A stretch of 64,000 nucleotides of DNA, taken from NCBI RefSeq assembly GCF_932274485.2, contig NC_065882.2, positions 32,134,890 to 32,198,889 of the forward strand, written 5' to 3'. Below are positions 23,441-34,640 of the stretch, piece by piece; position 1 is the stretch's first letter, and each line of letters begins with the position of its first letter. Source of the DNA: Patella vulgata. Taxonomy: Eukaryota; Mollusca; Gastropoda; Patellidae. The notes beneath the pieces were generated by a model. The model was not told the DNA's origin. It was given only the letters and a program-made list of their open reading frames with translations, and did no database searches. The translations under genes and the position numbers were made by a program.

Positions 23441-23790
23441 AACAAGCCAACAGTGATGCTGATGTCCCCTGCCGAAATCCCAAAATAAATAGATGACACA
23501 TATTAATAAATCGCACATTTATTTTTGTTTTCAAAAGTATAAAGCAATCAAACTATACACCAAGTTTCATCACGCTCTATCAGATAGAATCAAGATTATC
23601 TTGTCCCAAAGCATTGACCAATGAAATTGATTAGCTCTGCTTAGCTTCAGCTCAAAATGTTAATCAATGAACTCAGTCAAGACATTCACCTAATGAACAT
23701 CTACATCAAGTTTAAACATTCTACCTCAATTAAAAGCAGAGTTGTTATGTTCCAAAGTCTTGACCAATCAAATTGCTTATCGCTCCTTAG

Positions 23791-24919
23791 CCAGGCAACG
23801 AAACATACACCCACAGTAGTAAATTGTCCGGGCAGTCAACAAGAGTTGTCACATATTTTTACTTTTTTCGGTAATGAAACATTTATAATACATTAAAATC
23901 TGATCAAGAGTAACAACTCAATAAGTAATTCTCAGAAAACCATTAGAATTTGTTTAGCTTCTAAAGCGTCACAAGATCACAAGTGATCAAACCTCGTGGG
24001 TTTTCTGCGGGTCCTCCGGTTTCCTCCCACTGCTAAAGACCCCACACGCAAGCGAATTATTGAAATAAAATTAAACCATATGTTAGTCCCGAAATGACCT
24101 AGTTTGTGTCTAGTGGACGGTAAACCCCATTTTTCTCTATCTCTCTCACAAGTGATCAAGGGCCATAACTCTGGCAGTAATTATCGGAAATCGTTGAAAA
24201 TCAAACTGATTCTTCGTCTCATGACCTCAAACACTGTGTATAAATTTAAAGTCAATCGGATATTAACTTTAGCCTCAAGAGAATTTACAAGATTTTTTGA
24301 GGTGATCAAGGGCCATAACTCTGCCGGTAATAATAGAAAATCACTGAAAATCACTGTGTATAAATTTAAAGTCATTCGGATATTAACTTTGGATTCTGGA
24401 GCGTCCACAAGATTTTTTAAAGTGATCAAGGGCCATAACTCTGGCAGTAATTATCGGAAATTGCTGAAAATCAATAGGTCTCTTCGTCTCATGACCTTAA
24501 ACACTGTGTATAAATTTAAAGTCCACAAGATTTTTTGAAGTGATCAAGGGCCATAACTCTGACAGTAATTATCGCAAAATCGCTGAAAATCAATAGGATT
24601 CTTCGTCTCATGACCTTAAACACTGTGTATAAATTTAAAGTCAATCGAATATTAACTTTGACCTCTAGAGCGTCCACAAGATTTTTTAAAGTGATCAAGG
24701 GTCTTTATGACTCTGGCAGTAATTATCGGAAATTGCTGAAAATCAATAGGCCTCTTTGTCTCATGACCTTAAGCAATGTGTATAAATTTAAAGTCAATGG
24801 GATATTAACTTTAGCCTCTAGAGCGTCCACAAGCACTTGTGGACGTCGGCCCATCGGCCGGATGGACGGACGGGGGCGACGACAATATACGACCACATTT
24901 CAATGCGGGTGTATAAAAA
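23791..24919 (+). mobile_element. Family A tandem-core element (A1), inside B3
   Basis: The head begins at CCAGGCAACGAAACATACAC; a few bases of the usual GATAGGTTG start are missing. After about 180 bp of head there is a SINE insertion. Five to six core units of about 152 bp follow, each with AAGTGATCAAGGGCCATAAC and TGTGTATAAATTTAAAGTCA; some units are shortened to about 120 bp. The tail runs from 24838: GTGGACG, a GACGG-rich stretch, then a hairpin ATACGACCACATT / AATGCGGGTGTAT and A residues. It has no protein of its own; the open frames follow the repeat unit. Confidence 0.85.
23991..24146 (+). mobile_element. SINE-1, 5'-truncated, 13-bp target duplication
   Basis: 156 bp of the 3' body of SINE-1 (ACCTCGTGGGTTTTCTGCGG, then GACGGTAAACCCCATTT and CT repeats) are bounded by the perfect direct repeat CACAAGTGATCAA at 23978-23990 and 24147-24159. 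It is inserted exactly at the start of a family A core unit, so it is younger than that element. Confidence 0.93.
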
Positions 24920-26083
24920 CAGAGTTATGTTCCAATCAAATTGCTTATCAATCCTTAGTCAAGGTAATGAATGTAATGAATCACTTCATTATAACCAAAG
25001 TTATCGTACCCAAAAACATCAGCACCAGATTGCTTATCTCGGCTTACCTCAATTAGAAAGAGAGTTATTGTGTTTCAAAGTCTCGACCAATCAAATTGCT
25101 TATCGCTCTGCTTACACTCAGCAGAAAATATTCATAATCAAACTTAGTCAATGTATTGATGTAATAAAGCTATACAACAAGACATTAGTGTCCTCACTCT
25201 CACTTAATTAGAACTAAAGTTATAGTGTCCAAAGCATCAACCAATCAAATTGCTTATCTCTGCTTACCTTAAGCAGAAAATGCTCATCGTCGAACTCCAT
25301 CAAGGCATTGACCTAATAAACATCTACACCAAGTTTGAAAATTCTAGCTCAATTATATGAGAGTTATTGTGTTCCAATGTCTCGACCAATCAAATTGCTT
25401 ATCGCTCTGCTTACCCTGAGCAGGAAATGCTCATTATCAAACTTAGTCAAGGTATTGATGTAATGAAACTATACATCAAGTTTCATCACCATACTTAATT
25501 AGAACTAAAGTTATCATGTCCCAAAGCATCAACCAATCAAATTGCTTATCTCTGCTTACCTTAAGCAGAAAATGCTCATCGTCGAACTCCATCAAGGTAT
25601 TGACCTAATAAACACCTTCACCAAGTTTGAACATTATAGCTCAATTAGAAGGAGAGTTATTGTGTTCCAAAGTCTCGGCCAATCAAATTGCTTAACATTC
25701 TGCTTACCCTGAGCAGAAAATGCTCATTATCGAACTTAGTCAAGGTATTGATGTAATGAAACTATACACCAAGTTTCATCACTCTCACTTAATTAGAACT
25801 AAAGTTATCGTGTCCCAAAGCATCAACCAATCAAATTGCTTATCTCTGCTTACCCTATGCCGAAAATGCTCATCTTTGAACTCCATCAAGGCATTGACCT
25901 AATAAACACTTACACCAAGTTTGAACGTTCTAGCTCAATTAGGAGAATTATTGTATTCCGAAGTCTCGACCAATCAAATTGCTTATCGCTCAGCTTAACT
26001 GGAGCAGAAAATGCTCATTATCGAACTTAGTCAAGGTAATGATGTAATGAAACTATACACCAAGTTTCATCACTCTCACTTAA

Positions 26084-27036
26084 AGATACATTATGGGAGA
26101 TTTTAATAGAGAGTTGGCCATTCTTGCTATAATAGTTCAAAAATAGATGATGAAAGAAGAATATATTGAAAATTTCAGTCAAATTACTTTATTCTGAACA
26201 AAGTTATCACCATTGTAATTTTTGACTAGAAATAGGCGTCAACTCTCTCTTCGCCGCCTCCGAGAATGGCCGATCGTTTGATTGACAGGCGTTAACTACA
26301 GCATCTCGATTATCAAGTAACGTTTTCAATGACTGTGGTACCGTTAGCCTATTCAGTTTGAGATGGGGTTGCAATTCAATTCGTATCACATTTATTTTTA
26401 CTACAAATTAAAAATAAGACTTTTAATATATAGATAAGAAGCGAAAGTTTGAAAAGAATGGACCAATTCAATGAGGCATAATTATAGCCGACTTCTTGTT
26501 AGCCTGCATGTACTATTGTACTGTAACTAGTAGGCCTACGAAACTCCCGAAGCAGACAAATAGGAAACAGTGATCCAATGGGGCTGCAATTCAACTGGGG
26601 TGATGTTAGCTGCGATGTTTATCAATTTCCATAATTTTTCTGTAAACGTAAGTGACAAAAGAGCATATAATACCGACATCCAAACTCTCATTTTAACCAC
26701 AACTAAACATAATATCAAGGCCGTATATATCGAACTTTCGATCAAATTGACTGACATGCAGCCTCGCTCAACAACGGCCTCGCTTCGTACATTCTATCAT
26801 TTAGCCTCGATCTAAAACTTCCGAGAGTATGACGTCAACGTAATGGTTAATCTCCGCTTACGATGCCATTTAAAAATTTAATCAATCAATGAAATCCTGT
26901 TTAAATCCAAGCCATCCGTGGGTCTACAGAGTTGATTTTGTGCTTATTGTGTAAATAAAGATCTAATTTATAATTTCTATGACATCTGAAGCCTAAATAG
27001 AGCCTAAATCAGATTTAGCTCTTGCATAATGTATGT
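26084..27036. mobile_element. TTAA-targeting non-autonomous transposon, 953 bp
   Basis: The ends AGATACATTATG and CATAATGTATGT are inverted with one mismatch. They are flanked by TTAA (26080-26083 and 27037-27040). The family B core around it reads CACTTAATTAGAAC in uninterrupted copies (for example near 25787), which proves insertion into TTAA. The target fits piggyBac or Kolobok superfamilies; no transposase is present. Relatives of the ends (TACATTATG and AGAGCTAAATCTG) appear near 32358-32395, 32740 and 41330. Confidence 0.88.
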
Positions 27037-27276
27037 TTAATTAGAACTAAAGTTATTGTGTCCCAATGCATCAACCAAATAAATTTCTTATCTCTTCTTA
27101 CCCTAAGCAGAAAATGTTCATCTTCGAACTCCATCAAGGCATTGACCTAATAAACACCTTATACCAAGTTTGAACATTCTAACTCAGAAAGAGTTATTGT
27201 GTCTCAAAAAGTGTGACGGACAGACGGATGAACCCATTTTAATAGTCCCCTGCTTTCTTCGAAAGGCGGGGGACAA

Positions 27277-28012
27277 TTACTTATTATTACCTCTCGTTTC
27301 TGTCTTTCATCTTGAACTCTTTTTATCAAGGATTCCTTCTGTTCCTGAAAATTACAACATTTAACAAAGTTTGATACAAAAAATACATAATTTTATATTC
27401 AACCTAAATAGTTCATATTGATGGGGAATGAGGAACTAGGATGCTGACTATGGGTTCAATTTTGTAAAAAAATAAATAAATAGCACACTGTTTATGCAGC
27501 ACCTACACTATAAGCTTACATGTATGTATTACATTTCATATAAGCTAATTTGATACACCATCTCAAGTTCATACCAGATTTGAAACAAATCCATTAAATA
27601 CTGTAGCCTCTATCATAGTCACAAGGTTTTGGGGAAAAGTGGCGAAAATCTAAAACGCCAAATATCAATACAGTACGAACATTGCAAAGGTTTAATGAAA
27701 CATGATTATCGTGTCGTTTTTTTGTTGAATGGCAAGATAAATAACTCAGTGTAGCAGTCGCTATCGTGTGCCACGATAGTCTTGTGAAACGATAGGCCTC
27801 GCTGTAATTTATACATGTAAAATTAACGGTAATAATTTGTCATAAACAATCGATCTCCAAAATTATATACTGCCACGATGTTATGAATATTTTCGTTAAT
27901 AATACGGATGCGTTAGTTCACGCTGTATAGTGAGAACACATCTGTTCACATATTCTGTACGATATATATGCGGTTATATTTCCACGCAGTCCTGTAAAGC
28001 TGCTTGTCTTGT
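27277..28012. other. No gene recognised
   Basis: AT-rich sequence between a family B tail and a SINE. No open frame or repeat of note. Confidence 0.5.
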
Positions 28013-28024
28013 ACATTTTGAAGG

Positions 28025-28397
28025 TGAAATGAAATGAAATAGGGTTTAACGTCCTACTGTTCTGCTCCTATGCTGGGTTAATGAAGACGGGCATACACCA
28101 TACAGTGTGCTATGAGGGAAATTTTGCCCGAGCAGCGGCACTATCACCTACTCTTATATCGAATTCCAACTGCCAAGGGATCTTTTACATGCATTCCAAT
28201 GAATACACAGGACCTCGGTTTTTTGTCTCATCCGAAGGACTAGACAGCTGTCCTTGTCAGGCCCTCCATCCTGTATCACTGACAAGGGGGAACCACGCCA
28301 GAAAATCTGGATGAACTATCTCGGCCAATGCAGGGATCGAACACCCGACCTCCAGGCTAGCGAGCCAGCGGCTTACCCACTTAGCCACGTGATCCTC
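28025..28397 (-). mobile_element. SINE-2, full-length tRNA-derived copy, 373 bp
   Basis: Read on the minus strand it opens with a tRNA-like head containing an A box (GTGGCTAAGTGGGTAAGC, 28372-28389) and a B box (GGTCGGGTGTTCGATCCC, 28333-28350). A long body follows, and a 3' end GACGTTAAACCCTATTTC with short A-rich repeats. The perfect direct repeat ACATTTTGAAGG flanks it (28013-28024 and 28398-28409). RNA polymerase III would transcribe such an element from the internal boxes. Confidence 0.93.
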
Positions 28398-28409
28398 ACA
28401 TTTTGAAGG

Positions 28410-29899
28410 ACACATATGCATAAGACTATACATGTACTACACAGTTTAGAGATATTTATGCTGTGTTCAAATTGTTTTGCATATTTAATGAATTAAGAGT
28501 GTATAGTAAAGAATTACTCTTGAATCATGACAAAGTCTGATATACTTTTAAATTGCAAACTATATAATAAAGGTATTTTGGTTATCGGTCTTACAAATAG
28601 AAATAAGACATAAACTATAAACAGAACTTGCAACGAAATTTGAAAGCACTTTCAAGTCAGACATACGCTCGTACTTAACGTAAAAATGAAATGAACATGA
28701 CACAAGTCTCCAATGTAAGAGAATATTAGTTAATTATACCGCTGTCAAATCCACACAAAAATCCAAGGCACTCAGTTTATTTTAGAAAAGAATAACTGTA
28801 TTTCGATCGAAGAGCCTGTCCCACATGAATCACAAGTCAATGGACAATCCTATACCAAACTGTCAACTTGTAATGTAGGCATTCTCGTGCAGGTTGTTTT
28901 CAATAACTGAAATGTCCCATGGATAAAATTGCACGTAGCCACTTTTTCGAGATTTCGTTAAGACTATGTGGTGCTTCAAATAACCCAAAGTTGCCAGAAA
29001 CCATGCAGTGTTCATCTTACAACAGGTTCCATTGATTTATGGTTTATTTTATAGTTTATAATACCATTTAGACCACAAAGGTTTTTTTTGTTTTTTTTAA
29101 ACAATATTTTTATTCAGGTTGTCTGAATTGGATTGGGGAATAGGCATAGCCTATGTAAAACCCCTAACAATGTGTTACGATTCGCATTTTCGTATTCCAA
29201 GTTCATTATTTATGCAAGTTTATATGCAATATGATATTAATTTGGATGGGTATTATTTTTATATTTGTCTATGTTAATTATTAAGGATATTGAACATCTA
29301 CAATATGAGTAAGGCTCAGTAAGGTAAGGTAAGTACTTTCTACATATTAGATAATTTTTAATAATAAACATTATGTAAGCCTTAAAAGATAACAGCCGAA
29401 AATGTAACTGATAAATTCACGACAATGTTTCCTTATATTTGGAGTTGTTTAGTTCCCTTTCGTGTACGGAAAATAGATTAACAATTAGTTTTAACATTAT
29501 TTATGATGCTGAGACATATAAATCTAATTTGTCTTGTTCAAGAGACGTTCATACTATTTAAGAAAATGATTTTTTGGCCCAACATACATGTACGAATAAT
29601 TGTCATCTTATTACATGCGGATTCAGTTTATCTAAAAAGGGCTAAGTCGCAATTTAAGGAATTATTTTTTACCCAATATTAACCATCGCCAATTTTTTAA
29701 ATCATGGGATAAAGTCAATCAACAAACAATACAGGTTTACTTTATTACAAAAACATTGGTGAACTTATCATTTTGTCTAAAATCATAACGCTAATCAACA
29801 AACAACACTATTGTTCTTTATTACAAAAACATCGGTGAACTAATCTCAGTCGAGATGGCCAGCCAAGCTAGTTGATTATTGGGTAAATAAAACAATATA
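28410..29899. repeat. Dispersed repeat related to the interior of the 54.5-55.7 kb element
   Basis: From about 28900 to 29880 several blocks match 54960-55530 in the same order and orientation: GGATAAAATTGCACGTA, CAAATAACCCAA, TGTGTTACGATTCGCATTTT, TTTCGTGTACGGAAA and TTTATTACAAAA...CATCGGTGAACTAATCT. The last block is itself doubled with an 88-bp period (29717-29860). No coding frame is visible and the ends are unclear. Confidence 0.7.
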
Positions 29900-31034
29900 A
29901 ACAAGCCAACGGTGAGGCTGATGTCCCATGCCGAAATCCCAAAATAAATAGATGACACATATTAATTAATCGCATATATATATTTTTTTCAAAAGTATCA
30001 AGCAATCAAACTGATTATCAACTATACACTAAGTTTCATCACTCTCTATCAGATAAAATCAAAGTTATCTTGTCCCAAAGCATCGACCAATGAAATTGCT
30101 TAGCTCTGCTTAGCTTTAGCTCGAAATGTTAATCATTGAACTCGTTCAAGACATTCACCATCAAGTTTAAATATTCTACCTCAATTAAAAGCAAAGTTGT
30201 TATGTTCCAAAGTCTTGACCAATCAAATTGCTTATCACTCATTAGCCTAAGCAAAAAATTCTCACCATCGAACGTAGTCAAGGTAATGATATAATGAATC
30301 TATATTCAGAGTTTCATCGCTCTCACATTATCCTAACCAAAGTTATCGTGCCCCAAAGCATCAACCAATCAGATTGCTTATCTCTCCATCAAGGCATTCA
30401 CCTAATGAACGCCTACACCTAATTTGAACATTCTACCTCAATAAGAAGGAGAGTAACTGTGTTCCAAAGTCTTGACCAATCAAATTGCTTATCGCTCTGC
30501 TTGCCAGGGGCGTGCTGGTAGGGAGTTTAGAACGACGGTGTCCTCCCAGGCCCCCATTAAACAATAAGTCCACCCGTATAAGCAGGCCCCCCTGAGAGCT
30601 CTAATTTTCATGTGGAATCCCCTCAAAAAATTGAGAGTGCGCACGCGAAAAATCATACATACACAACGATTAGTAAAATATATTATGCTGGCGTGCAAAT
30701 GTCTGTCACCTTAAGGTGAAATGGTCTTTGATTAAAAATTTATTATTTGGATAGAAATACATTGTATTAGCATTATATTAAGCAGACCTGTCATGAGTGT
30801 CTTGTGTAGTACAGTAGTATGTCTTATAGTCAAAATAGCAGCATAAATTTGGAAAATATGATACCTAAATTTCTCCCAGAAGTGCTTGCAAAACGCGTTT
30901 CCCGTTGTCAAATTTAAAAAAATAACTACCAGCGGCACGCATTCGGCGCGCGGGTCGCATACGGCGATCAACGGACCCCATCCTGGCCCGTCCTCCCGGG
31001 CCAAAACGGGGCCAGCACAAAAGGCGGGGGACAA
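29900..31034 (+). mobile_element. Family B element, interrupted (B4)
   Basis: The head starts AACAAGCCAACGGTGAGGCT at 29900. Core units continue to about 30503, where sequence unlike family B begins (GGGGCGTGCTGGTAGGG). The tail GGCGGGGGACAA closes the element at 31020-31034. The GACA stretch and most of the usual tail have been lost or replaced. Confidence 0.75.
30504..31017. other. Foreign GC-richer segment inside family B copy
   Basis: About 510 bp that do not belong to family B and have higher GC near both borders. GTGCTGG occurs near the left border and its complement CCAGCAC at the right border, which suggests an inserted element whose ends have decayed. Minus-strand frames in it have no recognisable product. 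Confidence 0.45.
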
Positions 31035-31654
31035 TAAATGAAATCAATTTAGATAAGTACCGATGACAATTGTCTCTGCTCAGGGTATTCTCATGTTATT
31101 ATAGTTTATTCTGTTGTGATTGTATGTGATCTGTCATCTTTTACAATGACAATATCTAAATTTAATAGGATTCGTAAATCCGATATTTAGATCATTAAAG
31201 GGAGACTACTCGACATATTTGAAGAAAACCGTCATATTTCAAAACTATTAGGTATAGAAATTGAGATGTTTTAAAACAATTATGTGTAGAACCTATTTGT
31301 AATTATCAAAAAGCCTTTTTTACCAGCATTCCAGTCCTAATTTTAACTTAAAATATTATTTGATCAAATCCATTCCATGTAAATATTCTAATTGTATTTC
31401 AAAAATCTGTTTATCTGCCCATAACTTACGGTATTCATAGAAATGGGTAGATGCAACAGTGTTGTTAGAAATAACAGATTTTGTAAATTCTGTGGCACCA
31501 TGCAAGAACCTGATAAGCCACATGACATTCAATTTGAGAAAAAATGCAACTAAAGTCTGTGGTCTATTTGATTTTTTGTGATTTTGATGTGTACAGAGGC
31601 ATAGTATAAAAATTCTGGATATTAATCAGTCTTGTAACGGGTGGGACGATTTAC
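31035..31654. other. No gene recognised
   Basis: AT-rich, no open frame or repeat of note. Confidence 0.5.
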
Positions 31655-31990
31655 CCAATACTACCCAATACCACCTCAATATCACCACATACTACCCAAT
31701 ACTACAAAATAATAATGCAAAAATGACATTATCATTTGATTTTTTTCAAAAATAGAGAGTTCTATTGCGGGAAATGTACTTCAAATGCAATACCGATGTC
31801 TGGCTGTTCCATTTGCCGCCCTATACCACCCCAAACAAGCCTATAATAACCTAATACTACCAAATACTACACAATATGATCAAATTACAACCTAATATTG
31901 TCAAATAACAGCACATTAGTATAATTACTGTAACGAATATTCAATATTTTGCAGAAAATTGAAATGTTTACCCAGTTATCTCCCTTTACA
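31655..31990 (+). repeat. ACCCAATACTACC repeat, inverted copy at 45.2 kb
   Basis: Short ACCCAATACTACC and ACCAAATACTAC motifs flank a longer unique part with GGGAAATGTACTTCAAATGC and TCTGGCTGTTCCATTTGCC. The whole block recurs in inverted orientation at about 45183-45450. Confidence 0.85.
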
Positions 31991-32145
31991 ACCGGTAAAT
32001 TGATTTTAGCTTGCTACTCGGTTTAATCATCTTCTTTGGCTTTGCAGTTGGTTTCCAAGACGACAGACTTAAAATAAGAAAAACAAGTATGACGATATAC
32101 CATATTTTATTCCCAAAATGACCCATCTGTCTCTTACCACTTGAT

Positions 32146-32281
32146 AAGGTCGTCTGTCAAATAAGGTGGATTTTCTCGGGTCCCCCGGTTTCATCTCACT
32201 GTTAAACACCCCTTCGCGCAAGCGAGTTAATGAAATAATATTGAACTATATGTTAGTCCCAAAATTACCTAGTTAGTGTCG
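32146..32281 (+). mobile_element. SINE-1, old degenerate fragment
   Basis: About 136 bp with GTCGTCTGTC, GGATTTTCTCGGGTCCCCCGG and GCGCAAGCGAGTTAATGAAAT matches the SINE-1 body with many differences. It lacks the tRNA head and the 3' tail; no target duplication is evident. Confidence 0.75.
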
Positions 32282-33165
32282 TTTGTTTGTATCTTTTTTA
32301 AAATTAATGCTTTAACAAAACAATTGCATAATGTTTATATTCATTTTATCATGTCAACTATTAAACATGCATTATGCAAGAGCAAAATCTGCTTATTACA
32401 AGTCTTTCTTTAGGCCTGAAATGTTATCTAAATTATCAATTAGACATTAATTAACTTATCCAGACCATAATAAACTCTCGATGTCAAGGCTAGCCTTCGA
32501 TGTTGGCTGGATTTGATTCCTATATGCCGCTAACGGCTATTGATAATTAAATCAATAAAAGTGGATAATCGAGACTATGCTGTTTATATTAATGATTTTA
32601 GTAATGATGACCGAGACTATGCAAAAATTTCACCGCTTCTTTCTCGGCTCATAGTGGATCAATTTGACTGAAATTTTCAGCAAATTACCTTTACACTATC
32701 TAGTTTTTAACTATTATAGCGAGAACTGCCATCTCTTTATCTTATCTCCCATAATGTATTTTTACTTACTGCACGATGTTTTATTTTAAAATTAACGAAA
32801 TTGCACGTTTCTTTCCAGTGTGTAACTGTCGACTTAACACTTCTCAGTTCATCAAAACTATCATTTGCGGCCTGTTACAGCTCTGTCAGTTTCTTTGATA
32901 ATATAAATAAACCAGAACTTGATTACACAATCAACAATCTTAACCCCATTGATTAATTATTAAGTCAGGAGGAATGTATATAGGAGTAGAGCATTACACA
33001 TTTGTAATAAACATGCGCATTGTAATAAACATGTACAATTTGATTTAAATGAACATTTTTAAATCACCCTCTAAAATACTCTTTTATTTGGATGCTTAGC
33101 TGTTTATTTTATAAACTGATTTTATTTTAATGCATTTTTAAATCTTTGTTAACTTCTTTAAAGAT
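32282..33165. other. No gene recognised
   Basis: Contains fragments related to the ends of the TTAA-targeting transposon (for example CATGCATTATGCAAGAGC near 32365 and CTCCCATAATGTA near 32748). The interval 32360-32760 may therefore be a decayed relative of that element. No coding frame is seen. Confidence 0.45.
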
Positions 33166-33290
33166 AGGTTGCCAGGCAACGAAACATACGCCCACAGCAG
33201 CTAAGTCGTTCGAGCAGTCCATAAAGCTTGTCAATTTTATGCTTTTGTTGGTAATGGGAGCATGTACAAGACCCTAAGAAACTTAGGAAA
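33166..33290 (+). mobile_element. Family A head fragment (A2)
   Basis: GATAGGTTGCCAGGCAACGA followed by ACATACGCCCACAGCAGC matches the family A head. The match fades after about 100 bp and there is no core or tail, so this is a solo 5' fragment. Confidence 0.8.
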
Positions 33291-33476
33291 GTTTTTGTAA
33301 TAATCAACATTAAGTAGATCATCAGGTTGATGTTGATGTGAAAAAAAACCCAACCTAATTTTGTAAGTTTTAGATCTTAAATCAGTGATGGTTTGGGGGA
33401 AAAGGGAGAGAGCAGAATTTTTGAATAATTGATGTTGTTAACTGCTTTAATACAATTTGATTATTCTCTTAAATAT

Positions 33477-33752
33477 GGGGGGTTGGATGGCTGAATGGTT
33501 AGCACGCGCGCGCTGTATCATAAAGTCTGTCATTGAGTCAACTGGCATGGTTTCGAATCCCGGGTTGTACGTGACAAGAAGTAGGGTCGCCTGTCCAACC
33601 TCGTGGGTTTTCTCCGGGTCCTCCGGTTTCCTCCCGCTGCTAAAGACCCCTGCACGCAAGCGAATCATTGAAATAAAATTAAACCATATGTTAGTCCCGA
33701 AATGACCTAATTTGTGTCGAGTGGACGTTAAACCCCATTTCTCTCTCTCTCT
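33477..33752 (+). mobile_element. SINE-1, full-length tRNA-derived copy, 276 bp
   Basis: The head has an A box (TGGCTGAATGGTTAGCACG, from 33488) and a B box (GGTTTCGAATCCCGG, 33549-33563). A conserved body (CGTGGGTTTTCTCCGGGTCC) and the tail GGACGTTAAACCCCATTT with CT repeats follow. The perfect direct repeat CTCTTAAATAT flanks it (33466-33476 and 33753-33763). The tRNA-like head cannot form a normal tRNA; it is a polymerase III promoter relic. Confidence 0.94.
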
Positions 33753-34079
33753 CTCTTAAATATCTTGTTGATATTCATATGGGGTGGGAGGTATGGCAGG
33801 GAGCCAGAATGGGGTTGGGGGGGGGGGGGGCTGGTCTCGAGGAGAATTTATGAACTAGATTAATGAAGACATGTTTGCAAATTCTTGGGATGGCTGAAAC
33901 TACTCCCCATCCCGCATGGTGTGACTGCCCCGATATCTGTAATGGAGAAATGGAATGTTGTTGGCCTTTTGGGGGGGAGCCATAAGGGATATGTTCTCCT
34001 CTCGACCTGCACTACAATCTGCAATGCATCTCTTAAATCTGCATATTATTTTTATGATTACACTACACCCCATTGGACT

Positions 34080-34629
34080 CCCCTTGTCAGTGGTGCTGGA
34101 TGGAGGGGGAGAGAGAGAGAAATGGGGTTTAGCGTCCACTCGACACAAACTAGGTCATTTCTGGACTAACATATGGTTTAATTTTATTTACATAATTCGC
34201 TTGCGCGTAGGGGTCTTTAGCAGTGGGAGGAAACCGGAGGCCCCGGAGAAAACCCACGAGGTTGGACAGGTGACCCTACTCCTTGCCACGTAGAACCAGG
34301 GATTCGAAACCACGCCAGTCGACTCAATGACAGACTTTATGATACAGCGTGCGCACGCTAACCATTCAGCCATCCAACCCCCACTGGATGGAGGGCATGA
34401 CAATGACAGCTGTCTATTTGTTTGGACAGGACGAAAAACTGAGGTTCCATGTACACATGGATGTGCATGTAAAAGATCCCTTGACAGTTGGAATTCAATA
34501 TAAGAGTAGGGTGTAGCACTGCCGTCCAGGCAAAGTTTCCCTCATAGCACACTGTATAGTGTATGCCTCTCTTCATTAGCCCAGTCGAAGCAGAACAGTT
34601 TGACGTTAAACCCCCATTTCATATCATTT
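34080..34629 (+). mobile_element. SINE-2, 5'-truncated, split by SINE-1
   Basis: Plus-strand SINE-2 body starts at CCCCTTGTCAGTGG, is interrupted by SINE-1 at 34108-34383, and resumes with CATGACAATGACAGCTGTC to the tail GACGTTAAACCCCCATTTC. Near-matching direct repeats CCATTGGACT and CCACTGGACT (ending at 34079 and 34640) look like its target duplication. Confidence 0.85.
34108..34383 (-). mobile_element. SINE-1, full-length copy inserted in SINE-2
   Basis: A minus-strand copy of the same 276-bp length as the one at 33477, with CT repeats, tail, body and tRNA-like head in order. It is bounded by the perfect direct repeat CTGGATGGAGGG (34096-34107 and 34384-34395), which is sequence of the host SINE-2. 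Confidence 0.94.
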
Positions 34630-34640
34630 CCCACTGGACT

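Larger units (their letters stand above)
23441..27276 (+). mobile_element. Family B element with two nested insertions (B3)
   Basis: The head (AACAAGCCAACAGTGATGCT) is at 23441. Core units run from about 23540 to 23790, resume at about 24920-26083 and again at 27037-27200. The tail hairpin ends at 27276. The core alternates two kinds of unit: one with GATGTAATGAAACTATACAC, the other with CCAAGTTTGAACATTCTAGC. It is interrupted by a family A element (23791-24919, itself holding a SINE) and by a TTAA-flanked DNA transposon (26084-27036), so it is the oldest member of this nest. Confidence 0.8.

Noticed and set aside
33477-33570. Possible tRNA gene
   Set aside because: It has A and B boxes but no proper acceptor stem, and it is the head of a 276-bp SINE with target duplications.
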